NCBI RefSeq assembly: GCF_026339935.1
Contig: NZ_JAPEPX010000001.1
Span: 4,025,501 to 4,089,500 of the forward strand
Direction: 5' to 3'
Origin: Streptomyces sp. NBC_01551
GTDB lineage: Bacteria; Actinomycetota; Actinomycetes; Streptomycetales; Streptomycetaceae
DNA: 64,000 bases
The notes under the pieces: generated by a model
Database searches by the model: none
What the model was told of the DNA's origin: nothing
Seen by the model: the letters and a program-made list of their open reading frames with translations, nothing else
In this document: piece after piece, positions 1 through 8,746 of the stretch
How positions within the stretch are numbered: the stretch's first letter is position 1
How the letters are laid out: each line of letters begins with the position of its first letter
Position numbers and translations under genes: made by a program

Positions 1-1
1 G

Positions 2-2533
2 CCTGCGGCGAAGCCGGGCGCGTCTCCGCGACCCCCCAAGCCGACGGGGTCCACCGGGTCCACCGGGCCTGCGGGGCCGGACCTGCGCAAGGCCGCGCCC
101 GCGGAGCCGGAGGACGCCAAGCCCGCGGCGGCGGGGCCGGGCAAGGCCGCGCCCGCGGCGGCGAAGTCGGCCGCTGCGGCGGACGCGTCCGCGGAGCCGG
201 AGGACGCCAAGCCCGCGGCTGCGAAGACCGGGTCTGGCAAGTCCGCTTCGGCGGCGGGCACGGGCGGCGGTTCGGCGAAGCCGGGTAGCGCCAAGCCGAC
301 GGCCGCCGGCCCGAGCCTGGGCAAGGGCGCGCCCGCCGAGCCGGAGGACGCGAAGCCCGCGCCTTCCGGCCTGAATCCGGGCAAGGCCGCGCCCGCCGAG
401 CCCGAGGACGCGAAGCCCGCGGCGGCGAAGGCCGGGGCCGGCAAGCCTGGTTCCGCTGCGTCCTCGGACGCCAAGCCCGCGGCCAAGGGGCCCAATCCGG
501 GCAAGGCGGTGGCCGGGAGTGGCGGGGGGAACCCCGTGGCGGAGAAGGCCGACGCGGTGGCCGCCGAGGTCAAGGCGCGGGCCGAGGCGGCGAAGGCCGC
601 CGGGAACGGGCAGGACAAGGGCCGGCTGCTCGCGGGCCGGTACCGGCTCGGGGCCGTGCTCGGCAAGGGCGGCATGGGCACCGTCTGGCGTGCCGAGGAC
701 GAGACCCTCGGCCGGACGGTCGCCGTCAAGGAACTCCGCTTCAGCACCGGGGTCGACGAGGACGAGAAGCGTCGCCTCATCACCCGTACCCTCCGCGAGG
801 CCAAGGCCATCGCGCGCATCCGCAGCGGCGGCGCCGTCACCGTCTACGACGTCGTGGACGAGGACGGCCGCCCGTGGATCGTCATGGAGCTCATCGAAGG
901 CCCCTCGCTCGCCGAATTCATCCGCGAGCGCGGCACGCTGACGCCCCGCCGCGCCGCCGAGGTCGGCCTCGCGGTGCTCGACGTACTCCGCGCCGCGCAC
1001 GGCCAGGGCATCCTGCACCGCGATGTGAAGCCCTCCAACGTGCTCATCGCCGGCAACGGCCGCGTCGTCCTGACCGACTTCGGCATCGCGCAGGTCGAGG
1101 GTGACCCCTCCGTCACCTCCACCGGCATGCTCGTCGGCGCGCCCTCCTACATCTCCCCCGAGCGCGCCCGCGGCCAGCGGCCCGGTCCGCCCGCCGACAT
1201 GTGGTCGCTCGGCGGTCTGCTGTACGCGGCCGTCGAGGGCGTGCCCCCGTACGACAAGGGGTCCGCGCTCGCCACCCTCACCGCCGTGATGACCGAGCCG
1301 GTGGACCCGCCCAAGAACGCCGGTCCGCTGACCGAGGTCATCTACGGCCTGCTGGCCAAGGACCCGGCACGGCGCCTCGACGACGAGCGCGCCCGGGCGA
1401 TGCTCAACGCGGTCGTCAACGCGCCCGACGAGCCCGAGCCCGCGCCCGAGCCGGTTCCTTCCCCGGAGGAGACCCGCCAGATCTCGCTCGTCGAGGCCAA
1501 GCAGGCCGCCGAGAAGATCGCCGGGGCCAAGGCTGCCGAGAAGGCGGAGAAGGCCGAGAAGAAGGAGCGCGAACGCCGCGAGCGCGAGCAGCGCGAACGC
1601 GCCCGCGCGGCCTTGAAGGCGGCCCGCAAGGCGGCGGCCGTCCCGGCCGCCTCGGCGGCCGAACCGCCGGCGCCCCGGCCCACCGCCCCGGTCGCCGCGT
1701 CGCTCACCGACGTCATGCCGCGCCGCACCATCGCGCTCGCGATAGCCGGCCTGGTCGTCGTACTGGCCGTCATCGGCTCGCTGCTCGTCTACGCGTTCAG
1801 CGGCGACGACTCGGAAGGCCGCAAGAACGAGGGCAAGGGCGGCGCGACCCCGAGCGCCTCCGGCAAGGCCTCCCCGGGCGGGGCGGACGGCAGCGCCAAG
1901 GGCGGCGGTGACGCCAAGGGCGGCGGGGAGCCCGGCACGGGCCAGTCGCCCAGCGCCCAGCAGAGCAGCCAGGGGCAGGGCCAGGGTCAGGTCCAGGGCC
2001 AGAGCGAAGGCCAGGGCCAGGGCCAGGGACAGAGTCAGGGGCAGGGGGCCTCGCCCGGAACGCCGGGCGGAGCGCTGCCGGCCGGGTACACCACGGTGAC
2101 GGACCCCCGGTTCCACTTCAGCATGGCGATGCCCGAGGGCTTCCACCAGACCGACACGGCGGGTGAGAACTCCGGCGCGATATACAGCCGCGACGGAGGA
2201 TTCCCCCGCATACAGGTCGACTTCAACGCCCGCCCGCTCGACGACGCGCGCGCCGCGTGGGCCTCGCTGGCCCCCGCCGTGGCCGGCAGCAGCAAGAACT
2301 ACAAGGTGATCCGGATCGACTCGGTGAAGTACCGGGACTACCCGACCGTCGCCGACTGGGAGTTCGAGCGCGACCAGAAGGGCATCCGGGTCCGGGTGCT
2401 CAACCGCGGTTTCAAGGCGGACTCCAAGCACGGCTACGCCATCATGATCAGCTGCGCCGCCGACGAGTGGGACGGCGAGGAGTGCACGCGGATGCGCGAG
2501 ACGGCGTTCGAGACGTTCCAGATCCTGGGTTGA
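2..2533 (+). CDS. Receptor-type Ser/Thr protein kinase (PknB-like), 5' end cut by window
   Basis: This is a membrane-anchored Hanks-type kinase that phosphorylates Ser/Thr on partner proteins. The frame is open from base 2, so the gene starts outside the window; the GTG at 509 lies inside a continuous Ala/Pro/Lys-rich coding stretch and is not a believable start. The visible N-terminal part repeats the motif EPEDAKPA four times and is probably disordered and cytoplasmic. The kinase domain follows (about 620-1420): glycine loop GKGGMG, VAVKE lysine at 728-730, HRDVKPSN with the catalytic Asp at 1022, DFG, and an activation loop rich in Thr/Ser before APSYISPE. After a charged linker comes one transmembrane helix (about 1720-1795), a Gly/Gln repeat (1970-2045) and an extracellular domain of about 145 residues with no PASTA repeats. 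All catalytic residues are present, so an active kinase is expected. The ligand is unknown. Confidence 0.93.
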   Translation, partial: PAAKPGASPRPPKPTGSTGSTGPAGPDLRKAAPAEPEDAKPAAAGPGKAAPAAAKSAAAADASAEPEDAKPAAAKTGSGKSASAAGTGGGSAKPGSAKPTAAGPSLGKGAPAEPEDAKPAPSGLNPGKAAPAEPEDAKPAAAKAGAGKPGSAASSDAKPAAKGPNPGKAVAGSGGGNPVAEKADAVAAEVKARAEAAKAAGNGQDKGRLLAGRYRLGAVLGKGGMGTVWRAEDETLGRTVAVKELRFSTGVDEDEKRRLITRTLREAKAIARIRSGGAVTVYDVVDEDGRPWIVMELIEGPSLAEFIRERGTLTPRRAAEVGLAVLDVLRAAHGQGILHRDVKPSNVLIAGNGRVVLTDFGIAQVEGDPSVTSTGMLVGAPSYISPERARGQRPGPPADMWSLGGLLYAAVEGVPPYDKGSALATLTAVMTEPVDPPKNAGPLTEVIYGLLAKDPARRLDDERARAMLNAVVNAPDEPEPAPEPVPSPEETRQISLVEAKQAAEKIAGAKAAEKAEKAEKKERERREREQRERARAALKAARKAAAVPAASAAEPPAPRPTAPVAASLTDVMPRRTIALAIAGLVVVLAVIGSLLVYAFSGDDSEGRKNEGKGGATPSASGKASPGGADGSAKGGGDAKGGGEPGTGQSPSAQQSSQGQGQGQVQGQSEGQGQGQGQSQGQGASPGTPGGALPAGYTTVTDPRFHFSMAMPEGFHQTDTAGENSGAIYSRDGGFPRIQVDFNARPLDDARAAWASLAPAVAGSSKNYKVIRIDSVKYRDYPTVADWEFERDQKGIRVRVLNRGFKADSKHGYAIMISCAADEWDGEECTRMRETAFETFQILG

Positions 2534-2645
2534 CGCGGATCCCCCGACCGGGGCGGGCCTTGTCAGCCCCGGGACGCGGGCGGCCCCGGCGACGTATCGT
2601 GTCCGAGGGGCCATGGGGAGCCCCGCCGCACTCGGGGGAGGCGAT

Positions 2646-5123
2646 GTGGAGGACTACGCGGGCCGGATCCTCGCCGACCGCTACCGTCTGCCGCTGCCGC
2701 CGTCGGACGAGTACGAGCTGATCGAGACCCGGGCCTTCGACACGCGCAGCGGCCAGGAAGTCCTCGTACGGCAGGTGCCGTTGCCGGAGGTCGTGGACGC
2801 GGAGCTGCTGGACGGCCGGGGCGCCGGTCCGGCCGTGGCCGGGCGGGGGCCGGTGGGGGAACTCCCGGCGGTGCGGCGGGCGATCGCGGCCGCGCAGGCG
2901 GCGGCGTCGGTGCCCGACCATCCGCGCCTGGACCAGGTCTTCGACGTGTTCGCGGAGGGCGGGTCGCTGTGGATAGTGAGCGAACTGGTCCCCGCGAGGC
3001 CGCTGGCCGCGCTGATCGCCGACGAACCGCTGAACCCGTACCGGGCGGCGGAGGTCGCGGCCGATGTGCTGACCGCGCTGCGGGTGTTGCACGCGCACGG
3101 CTGGACGCACCGGAACATCACGGTGCGGACCGTGTTGATATGCGATGACGGTCGCGTCGTCCTGACGGGCCTGGCGGCGGGCGCCGCCGAGGAAGCCCTG
3201 TGCGGCTACGACCCGGTCCCGCCACCGGACGGCTCCACCACCGACCCGGAATCGGACTCCCGCTGGGGCGCCCCCGCCCCCGCCGCCCCAGCCGCCGACC
3301 CGTCCTGGGGCACACCGCCCCCCGGCCTTCCCGTCAGGTCCGCCGCACCCGCACACCCCGCCGACGACCCCGGTACGGGCGCGCCCGGCGGTGAGGGCGG
3401 CTCGGATTCCGCTGGCGGGGCGGCCGGCTACGCGCCGCTCGTCGCGCCCGGGTACGACACCGGGCCGCGGTACTCCGACCACATCACCCCCGGGCGGCCT
3501 CCGGAGCAGTCCGATGCGAAGGCCGCCGCGCGGGCCGGGGCCATCGCCGCCTACCGGGCCGGGGCGCAGGCCGCCGCCGCGCGCAAGGCGGAGGCGCGGC
3601 CCGAGGGGTCGAACCTGCCCGAGGGGTACGCGTACCCCTACGGCGGCCCGGAAGCGAACGCGGCCGCGCCCTGGCCGGGGGTCACCCGGCGCGACCAGCC
3701 GCTCCCCGAGCAGGAGCAGGAGCAGGAGCAAGAGCAGGAGCAGGAGCAGGAGCCGGAAGCGCCCACCCGGCCCGCGCTGCCCGCGCAGCTCGCCCTCCCG
3801 CAGGGCTACCGCCAGGCCGAGACCGCCGAACAGCCGCGTGCGGACGCCCCCGAAGACGACTGGGCCGGCCCCCGTGCCGGGGCCGGGGCGTACCCCGCCG
3901 GGGCCGCAGTGGCGCCGGGGCGGGGCTACGGCGGGGACGGCGGGCCGCGGAGCGGGCTTGACGCCGAGCGGGCCCGGCAGACGCGGATGGCGGTCGTCGG
4001 GGCCGTTACCGAGCGGTGGGCGCCCGAGCAGGCGCGGTCCGTGCAGGGGCCCTGGCAGCTGGCCGCGCCCGTCGGGCCCGCCACCGACCTGTGGGCGCTC
4101 GGCGCGCTGCTGTACCGCGCCGTCCAGGGGCACGCCCCGTACCCCGAGGACAGCGCCGCCGAGCTGGTCGAGATGCTCTGCGCCGAGGCCCCCGCGTTCG
4201 CCGAGGAGTGCGGCCCGCTGCGCCCCGTCGTGGAGTCGCTGCTGCGTCAGGACCCCACCGAGCGCCCCGACTTCGAGGAGCTGCGCGGCTGGCTGCGCTC
4301 GCTCGTACGGTCCGCCCCCGAGCCGGACGGGGGTTTCGGCGCGCTCCCGATGCCGGAACCCGACCCCGCGAAGCTGCCCGTCGTACGCAGGCGCGGCGAC
4401 CTCCACGGGCGCCACCGCAACCCCGCCGCGCCCCGCAGGTCCCGCTCCCTCGGGCGGATCCTGCTCGTCGGCGTCCTGGCCCTGCTCGCCGCGGCGGTGG
4501 CGTACGCGATGGTGTTCATGCCCCGCTCCGGCGAGACCGGGCAGTCGCCGCAGAACGCGGGCAAGCCCGTCCCCCAGCAGTCCCAGCCCCGGTCCCCCGA
4601 ACCCACGAAGCCGCAGCCCCAGCCCCAGCAGAGCAGCGGCGCGCCGCAGTCCAAGCCCGCCCAGCAGACCGCCCCGGAGGGGTACACGATCCAGCAGGAC
4701 CCCGAGCACTTCGAGATCGCCACGCCCAACGGCTGGGAGCGCCACGGCATCAACGAGGCCGGCCAGGTGCGGTACACCGAGGGCGCGTTCACGCTGATCG
4801 TCGTCCCCGGCCGGGACAAGGTGCAGGGCAATCCGGACCCGGCGACGTACCAGAAGGACAAGGAGCCGGAGTTGAACGCGTACCGCAACTCCACCTGGAC
4901 GACGAGCGGCGACGTCAAGTCCACCACGGTCGGCCAGCAGCTCCGCGTCACGGGCCGCTACACCTGGCACGACGCCAACGGCCGGAGCGTGTTCGCCCGC
5001 AACTTCGTCGTTGCCCTCGGCAACGGCTACCACGTCGTCATGGTCACGGGCCCGGAGGACGAACAGGACAAGGTGACCGAGGTCTTCGAGAAGGCCACGG
5101 GGAGTTACAAGTCGGGCGGGTGA
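2646..5123 (+). CDS. Transmembrane pseudokinase with an insertion splitting the kinase fold
   Basis: This is a kinase-like membrane protein that has lost its catalytic residues, so it is more likely a scaffold or allosteric partner than an enzyme. I chose GTG 2646 over ATG 2613 because GGGGGAG ends five bases before it and the protein then begins VEDYAGRILADRY. The Gly-rich loop is absent, the VAIK lysine is Arg (VLVRQ, R42), HRD is HRN (N157) and DFG is GLA (175-177). Between that site and the APE motif (459-461) lie about 285 residues, where 25-30 are usual; the insertion is Pro/Ala-rich and includes an (EQ)n run at 3710-3755. The C-lobe then continues normally (DLWALGALLYRAVQG). A transmembrane helix (about 4450-4520) and an extracellular domain of about 150 residues resembling the neighbours' follow. 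It sits between two intact kinase genes, with a TATCGT -10-like box at 2595. Confidence 0.85.
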   Translation: MEDYAGRILADRYRLPLPPSDEYELIETRAFDTRSGQEVLVRQVPLPEVVDAELLDGRGAGPAVAGRGPVGELPAVRRAIAAAQAAASVPDHPRLDQVFDVFAEGGSLWIVSELVPARPLAALIADEPLNPYRAAEVAADVLTALRVLHAHGWTHRNITVRTVLICDDGRVVLTGLAAGAAEEALCGYDPVPPPDGSTTDPESDSRWGAPAPAAPAADPSWGTPPPGLPVRSAAPAHPADDPGTGAPGGEGGSDSAGGAAGYAPLVAPGYDTGPRYSDHITPGRPPEQSDAKAAARAGAIAAYRAGAQAAAARKAEARPEGSNLPEGYAYPYGGPEANAAAPWPGVTRRDQPLPEQEQEQEQEQEQEQEPEAPTRPALPAQLALPQGYRQAETAEQPRADAPEDDWAGPRAGAGAYPAGAAVAPGRGYGGDGGPRSGLDAERARQTRMAVVGAVTERWAPEQARSVQGPWQLAAPVGPATDLWALGALLYRAVQGHAPYPEDSAAELVEMLCAEAPAFAEECGPLRPVVESLLRQDPTERPDFEELRGWLRSLVRSAPEPDGGFGALPMPEPDPAKLPVVRRRGDLHGRHRNPAAPRRSRSLGRILLVGVLALLAAAVAYAMVFMPRSGETGQSPQNAGKPVPQQSQPRSPEPTKPQPQPQQSSGAPQSKPAQQTAPEGYTIQQDPEHFEIATPNGWERHGINEAGQVRYTEGAFTLIVVPGRDKVQGNPDPATYQKDKEPELNAYRNSTWTTSGDVKSTTVGQQLRVTGRYTWHDANGRSVFARNFVVALGNGYHVVMVTGPEDEQDKVTEVFEKATGSYKSGG

Positions 5124-5249
5124 ACGGGTCCTGACGGGCGATCAAGTACGGCAATTGCGTCACAGTGCGGTCTCACCGCCCCCGTGCGGTTCCGGCTTCA
5201 CCCGCGGGATCCGTAATCTGGCCGCAAGTGCAAAGGGTGGCGGGGATTC

Positions 5250-6995
5250 GTGGAACAGCAGACAGGCGCGGGTGCGGTGCTCGCGGGCCGGTACCGGCTC
5301 GTCGAGCCCATCGGCAGTGGCGGCATGGGCAAGGTGTGGCGCGCGCACGACGAGCTGCTGCACAGGACCGTCGCCGTCAAGGAACTGACGGCGGGCCTGT
5401 ACGTCGCCCAGGCCGATCGGGACGTGCTGCACGCCCGGACGCAGAAGGAGGCCCGGGCCGCGGCCCGGATCCAGCACCCCGCGGTGGTCACCGTCCACGA
5501 CGTGCTGGAACACGACGACCGGCCGTGGATCGTCATGGAGTACATCGACGGCCCCTCCCTCGCCGAGGCCGCCAAGGCGGCCGGCCGGATCGAGCCCCGC
5601 GAGGCGGCCCGGATCGGGCTGCACGTGCTGGGCGCGCTGCGCGCCGCGCACGCGGTCGGCGTGCTGCACCGGGACGTGAAGCCGGGCAACGTGCTGCTGG
5701 CCAAGGACGGCCGGGTGCTGCTCACGGACTTCGGGATCGCCGCGATCGAGGGCGACTCCTCCATCACGCGCACCGGTGAGATCGTCGGCTCCATCGACTA
5801 CCTGGCCCCGGAGCGGGTCACCGGCGGGTCCCCCGACCCGTCCTCGGACCTGTGGTCGCTGGGCGCCACCCTCTACACGGCCGTGGAGGCCCGCTCGCCG
5901 TTCCGCCGTACGTCGCCCATCTCCAGCCTGCAGGCGGTGGTCAACGAGGAGCCGCCGCCCCTGAAGCAGTCGGGGGCGCTGGGGCCGATCATCACCGCCC
6001 TGCTGCGCAAGGACCCGGCGCAGCGCCCCTCGGCCGCGGAGACCGAGCGGATGCTGATCGAGGCGATGGAGGGGCGCGCGTCGAAGGCGGCGCACGCGTA
6101 CGTGCCCACGGGCCCGGTGAGCGCGGAGGATCTGGCGACGATCCAGCCGGCCCCGCACCCGGCGGAGTCCCGGCCGTTCGCGCAGCCCGGCGTGACCAAG
6201 GCCCTGCCCGAACAGCCCGCGCCCGCGTCGGCGCCGCCCGCGACCCCGCCGCCCGGCCCGGTACCGCCCGGCTCGGTGCCCCCCGGCTCGGTACCGCCGG
6301 GCACCGCGGCCCCCGGCACCGCGGCCCCCGGCTCCACGCCGTCCGGTTCCGCGCGGCCCGGCCGGGTCAGGCGCGCCGCGCTCGTCGCGCTGGTGGCGGC
6401 GCTGCTCGGCGGCGGCGGTGTCTTCGGCGTCCTCAAATTCACCGACGACTCCGGCGAGGGCGCCACCGGCGGCACCGGCAAGGACGGCTCCGACAAGAAC
6501 GCGAGCGCCCCCGACCGCACGCAGGGCGAGACCACCCCGCCGACGGGGTGGAAGAAGGTCACCGACCGCGCCGGTTTCACCCTCTTCGTCCCGGACGGCT
6601 GGACGCGCCAGGTGAACGGCGACCAGATCGACTACACGCCGGACAACGGAAAGCACTTCATCCGGATCGCCTCCGACTCCACCCCGGACTACGTGAACCC
6701 GTACGCGCACCTGGTCGACCTGGAGAAGCAGGTGAAGAAGCGGACGGACTACACGAAGCAGCGGCTGAACCAGAACACCTTCCGGGACAGCACCCGGGCC
6801 GCGCTGTGGGACTTCACCTGGACCGAGAAGCAGAACCACCCCGGACCGCGCCGGGCCATCGAGCAGATGTACATCGCCCCGGACGACACCGAGTACGCGA
6901 TCTACATGTCGAGCCCCGTCGCCGACTGGGAAACGACCCGCCAGCAGTTCGACATCGTGCTCAGCGGCTGGGAGCCGCCCGCCGCGAAGCCCTGA
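5250..6995 (+). CDS. Receptor-type Ser/Thr protein kinase
   Basis: This is an active-looking Hanks-type kinase of 581 residues. It starts at GTG 5250 (VEQQTGAG), and a TAATCT -10-like box lies at 5214-5219. The kinase domain spans about residues 10-270: glycine loop GSGGMG, catalytic Lys44, HRD Asp142, DFG Asp160, activation loop with Ser/Thr (SSITRTGE), and DLWSLGATLYTAVEG-type C-lobe. A Pro/Gly/Ala linker with PPGS/PPGT repeats leads to one transmembrane helix (about residues 375-395) and an extracellular domain of about 140 residues that starts like a GFTLFVPDGW domain. The same ectodomain type ends the two upstream genes, so the three probably arose by tandem duplication. Adjacent kinase genes of this kind in Streptomyces have been linked to cell-wall and sporulation control; which substrates this one has cannot be told from sequence. 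Confidence 0.93.
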   Translation: MEQQTGAGAVLAGRYRLVEPIGSGGMGKVWRAHDELLHRTVAVKELTAGLYVAQADRDVLHARTQKEARAAARIQHPAVVTVHDVLEHDDRPWIVMEYIDGPSLAEAAKAAGRIEPREAARIGLHVLGALRAAHAVGVLHRDVKPGNVLLAKDGRVLLTDFGIAAIEGDSSITRTGEIVGSIDYLAPERVTGGSPDPSSDLWSLGATLYTAVEARSPFRRTSPISSLQAVVNEEPPPLKQSGALGPIITALLRKDPAQRPSAAETERMLIEAMEGRASKAAHAYVPTGPVSAEDLATIQPAPHPAESRPFAQPGVTKALPEQPAPASAPPATPPPGPVPPGSVPPGSVPPGTAAPGTAAPGSTPSGSARPGRVRRAALVALVAALLGGGGVFGVLKFTDDSGEGATGGTGKDGSDKNASAPDRTQGETTPPTGWKKVTDRAGFTLFVPDGWTRQVNGDQIDYTPDNGKHFIRIASDSTPDYVNPYAHLVDLEKQVKKRTDYTKQRLNQNTFRDSTRAALWDFTWTEKQNHPGPRRAIEQMYIAPDDTEYAIYMSSPVADWETTRQQFDIVLSGWEPPAAKP

Positions 6996-7088
6996 TCCCG
7001 TCATCCTGCCAGCGTTCACTGGCGGAAAAGGCAAAATCCGGTTACCCACGGGTACCCAAAGCCCGCCGGGCGGAATACGCTCACCGCC

Positions 7089-8720
7089 ATGACGGACTCG
7101 CAGGCCCCCGCCGCCCCCGACCGCGCCGTACCGGAGCCCACCAACCCGGTCGCCCCCGCCCCGGCAGGGGCCCGTACCGCCGCCGACGTGGTGACCCCCG
7201 CGCTGGTCGCCCGGCTGACCCGCGGGGTCACCGGCTCCGGGCGCACCGCCAACCACACCCCCTTCACCGGGGAGAAGCTGGCGGACCTGCCCGAGGCCAC
7301 CCCCGAGGACGTGGCCGCGGCCTTCGAGAAGGCCCGCGCCGCCCAGCCCGGCTGGGCCGCCGTCCCCGTGCGCAAGCGGGCCGCCGTCCTGCTCCGCTTC
7401 CACGACCTGGTGCTGTCCCGGCAGGCCGAGGTCCTCGACCTCATCCAGCTGGAGACCGGCAAGGCCCGGCTGCACGCCCACGAAGAGGTCCAGGCCGTCG
7501 CCGTCGCCGCCCGCCACTACGGCCGCAAGGCCCCCGGCTACCTGCGCCCCAAGGGCCACACGGGCGCCATCCCGACCCTGACCAAGGTCACCGAGCTGCG
7601 CCAGCCGCGCGGCGTCGTCGGGCAGATCGCCCCCTGGAACTACCCCCTCGAACTCTCCGTCGGCGACGCCCTGCCCGCCTTCGTCTCCGGCAACGCCGTC
7701 GTCATGAAGCCCGACACCGAGACCGCGCTCACCGCCCTGTGGGCCCGTGACCTGCTGATCGAGGCCGGGCTGCCCGCCGAGGTGTTCCAGGTCGTGCTCG
7801 GCGAGGGCCCGGTCGTCGGCCCCGAGGTGGTCCGCCACGCCGACTACGTCTCCTTCACCGGCTCCACCCGTACCGGCCGCGAGGTCGCCCAGGGCGCCGC
7901 CGCCCGCCTCGTCGGGGTCACCCTCGAACTCGGCGGCAAGAACGCCATGCTCGTGCTGCGCGACGCCGACATCGAGAAGGCCGCCGCGGGCGCCGTCCGC
8001 GCCTGCTTCTCCTCCGCCGGCCAGTTGTGCATCTCCATAGAGCGGCTCTACGTCCACGCCTCGATCGCCGACGAGTTCACCGCCCGCTTCGCCGCCCGGA
8101 CCAGGGCCATGCGGCTGGGCGCCTCCCTCGCGTACGGCGCGGACATGGGCTCGCTCGTCGGCGAGCGCCAGCTGGAGACCGTACAGCGGCACGTGGACGA
8201 GGCCGTCGCCAAGGGCGCGACCCTCGTCGCGGGCGGCGTGGCCCGCCCCGACATCGGCCCGCTGTTCTACGAGCCCACCATCCTCGACGGCGTCGAGGCG
8301 CCCATGGCGGTGTGCGGCGAGGAGACCTTCGGCCCCGTCGTCTCCATCTACCGCTTCACCGACGAGGACGAGGTCATCGCGCAGGCCAACGCCACCGCGT
8401 ACGGGCTCAACTCCAGCGTCTGGACCAAGGACGCCCGCCGCGGCCACGCCGTCGCCGCCCGGCTGCGCACCGGCACCGTCAACATCAACGAGGGCTACGC
8501 CCCCGCCTACGGCAGCGCCCAGGCGCCCATGGGCGGCATGAAGGACTCCGGCCTCGGCCGCCGGCACGGCTCCGAGGGCATCCTCAAGTACACCGAGGCC
8601 CAGACCGTCGCCCACCAGCGGCTGCTCCCGATGGCGCCCTCGCTCGGCATGGACGACGAGAAGTACGCGGCGTTCATGACCCGCAGCCTCAAGGTCATGA
8701 AGACGCTCCGATTCCGCTAG
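7089..8720 (+). CDS. gabD2: Succinate-semialdehyde dehydrogenase (NADP+) family
   Basis: This aldehyde dehydrogenase of 543 residues is predicted to oxidise succinate semialdehyde to succinate, the last step of GABA breakdown, in the cytoplasm. The family marks are clear: QIAPWNYPL for the cofactor site, TLELGGKNA with the general-base Glu280, and SSAGQLCISIERL with the nucleophile Cys314. That Cys motif matches the GabD2 type of actinobacteria, which differs from the common GQTC form. A TACGCT -10 box at 7076-7081 ends seven bases before the ATG and there is no Shine-Dalgarno sequence, so the mRNA is probably leaderless. The GMC oxidoreductase gene follows after 26 bases and may be co-transcribed. 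Another aldehyde substrate is possible. Confidence 0.85.
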   Translation: MTDSQAPAAPDRAVPEPTNPVAPAPAGARTAADVVTPALVARLTRGVTGSGRTANHTPFTGEKLADLPEATPEDVAAAFEKARAAQPGWAAVPVRKRAAVLLRFHDLVLSRQAEVLDLIQLETGKARLHAHEEVQAVAVAARHYGRKAPGYLRPKGHTGAIPTLTKVTELRQPRGVVGQIAPWNYPLELSVGDALPAFVSGNAVVMKPDTETALTALWARDLLIEAGLPAEVFQVVLGEGPVVGPEVVRHADYVSFTGSTRTGREVAQGAAARLVGVTLELGGKNAMLVLRDADIEKAAAGAVRACFSSAGQLCISIERLYVHASIADEFTARFAARTRAMRLGASLAYGADMGSLVGERQLETVQRHVDEAVAKGATLVAGGVARPDIGPLFYEPTILDGVEAPMAVCGEETFGPVVSIYRFTDEDEVIAQANATAYGLNSSVWTKDARRGHAVAARLRTGTVNINEGYAPAYGSAQAPMGGMKDSGLGRRHGSEGILKYTEAQTVAHQRLLPMAPSLGMDDEKYAAFMTRSLKVMKTLRFR

Positions 8721-8746
8721 GCACCACCGCTCGGGGAGGCACCGCA

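Noticed and set aside
509..2533. GTG 509 as the start of the first kinase
   Set aside because: The same frame is open to the window edge with an in-frame amino acid repeat and there is no ribosome site before 509.
2560..2600. TTGTCA at 2560 with TATCGT at 2595 as a promoter of the pseudokinase gene
   Set aside because: The 29-base gap is too long for a -35/-10 pair and does not fit the N8 spacing of the damage promoter; only the -10 is kept as possible.
5160..8615. A 1151-residue reading on the minus strand over the third kinase and gabD2
   Set aside because: Both plus-strand genes have full sets of catalytic motifs; the minus reading has none and is explained by third-position GC.
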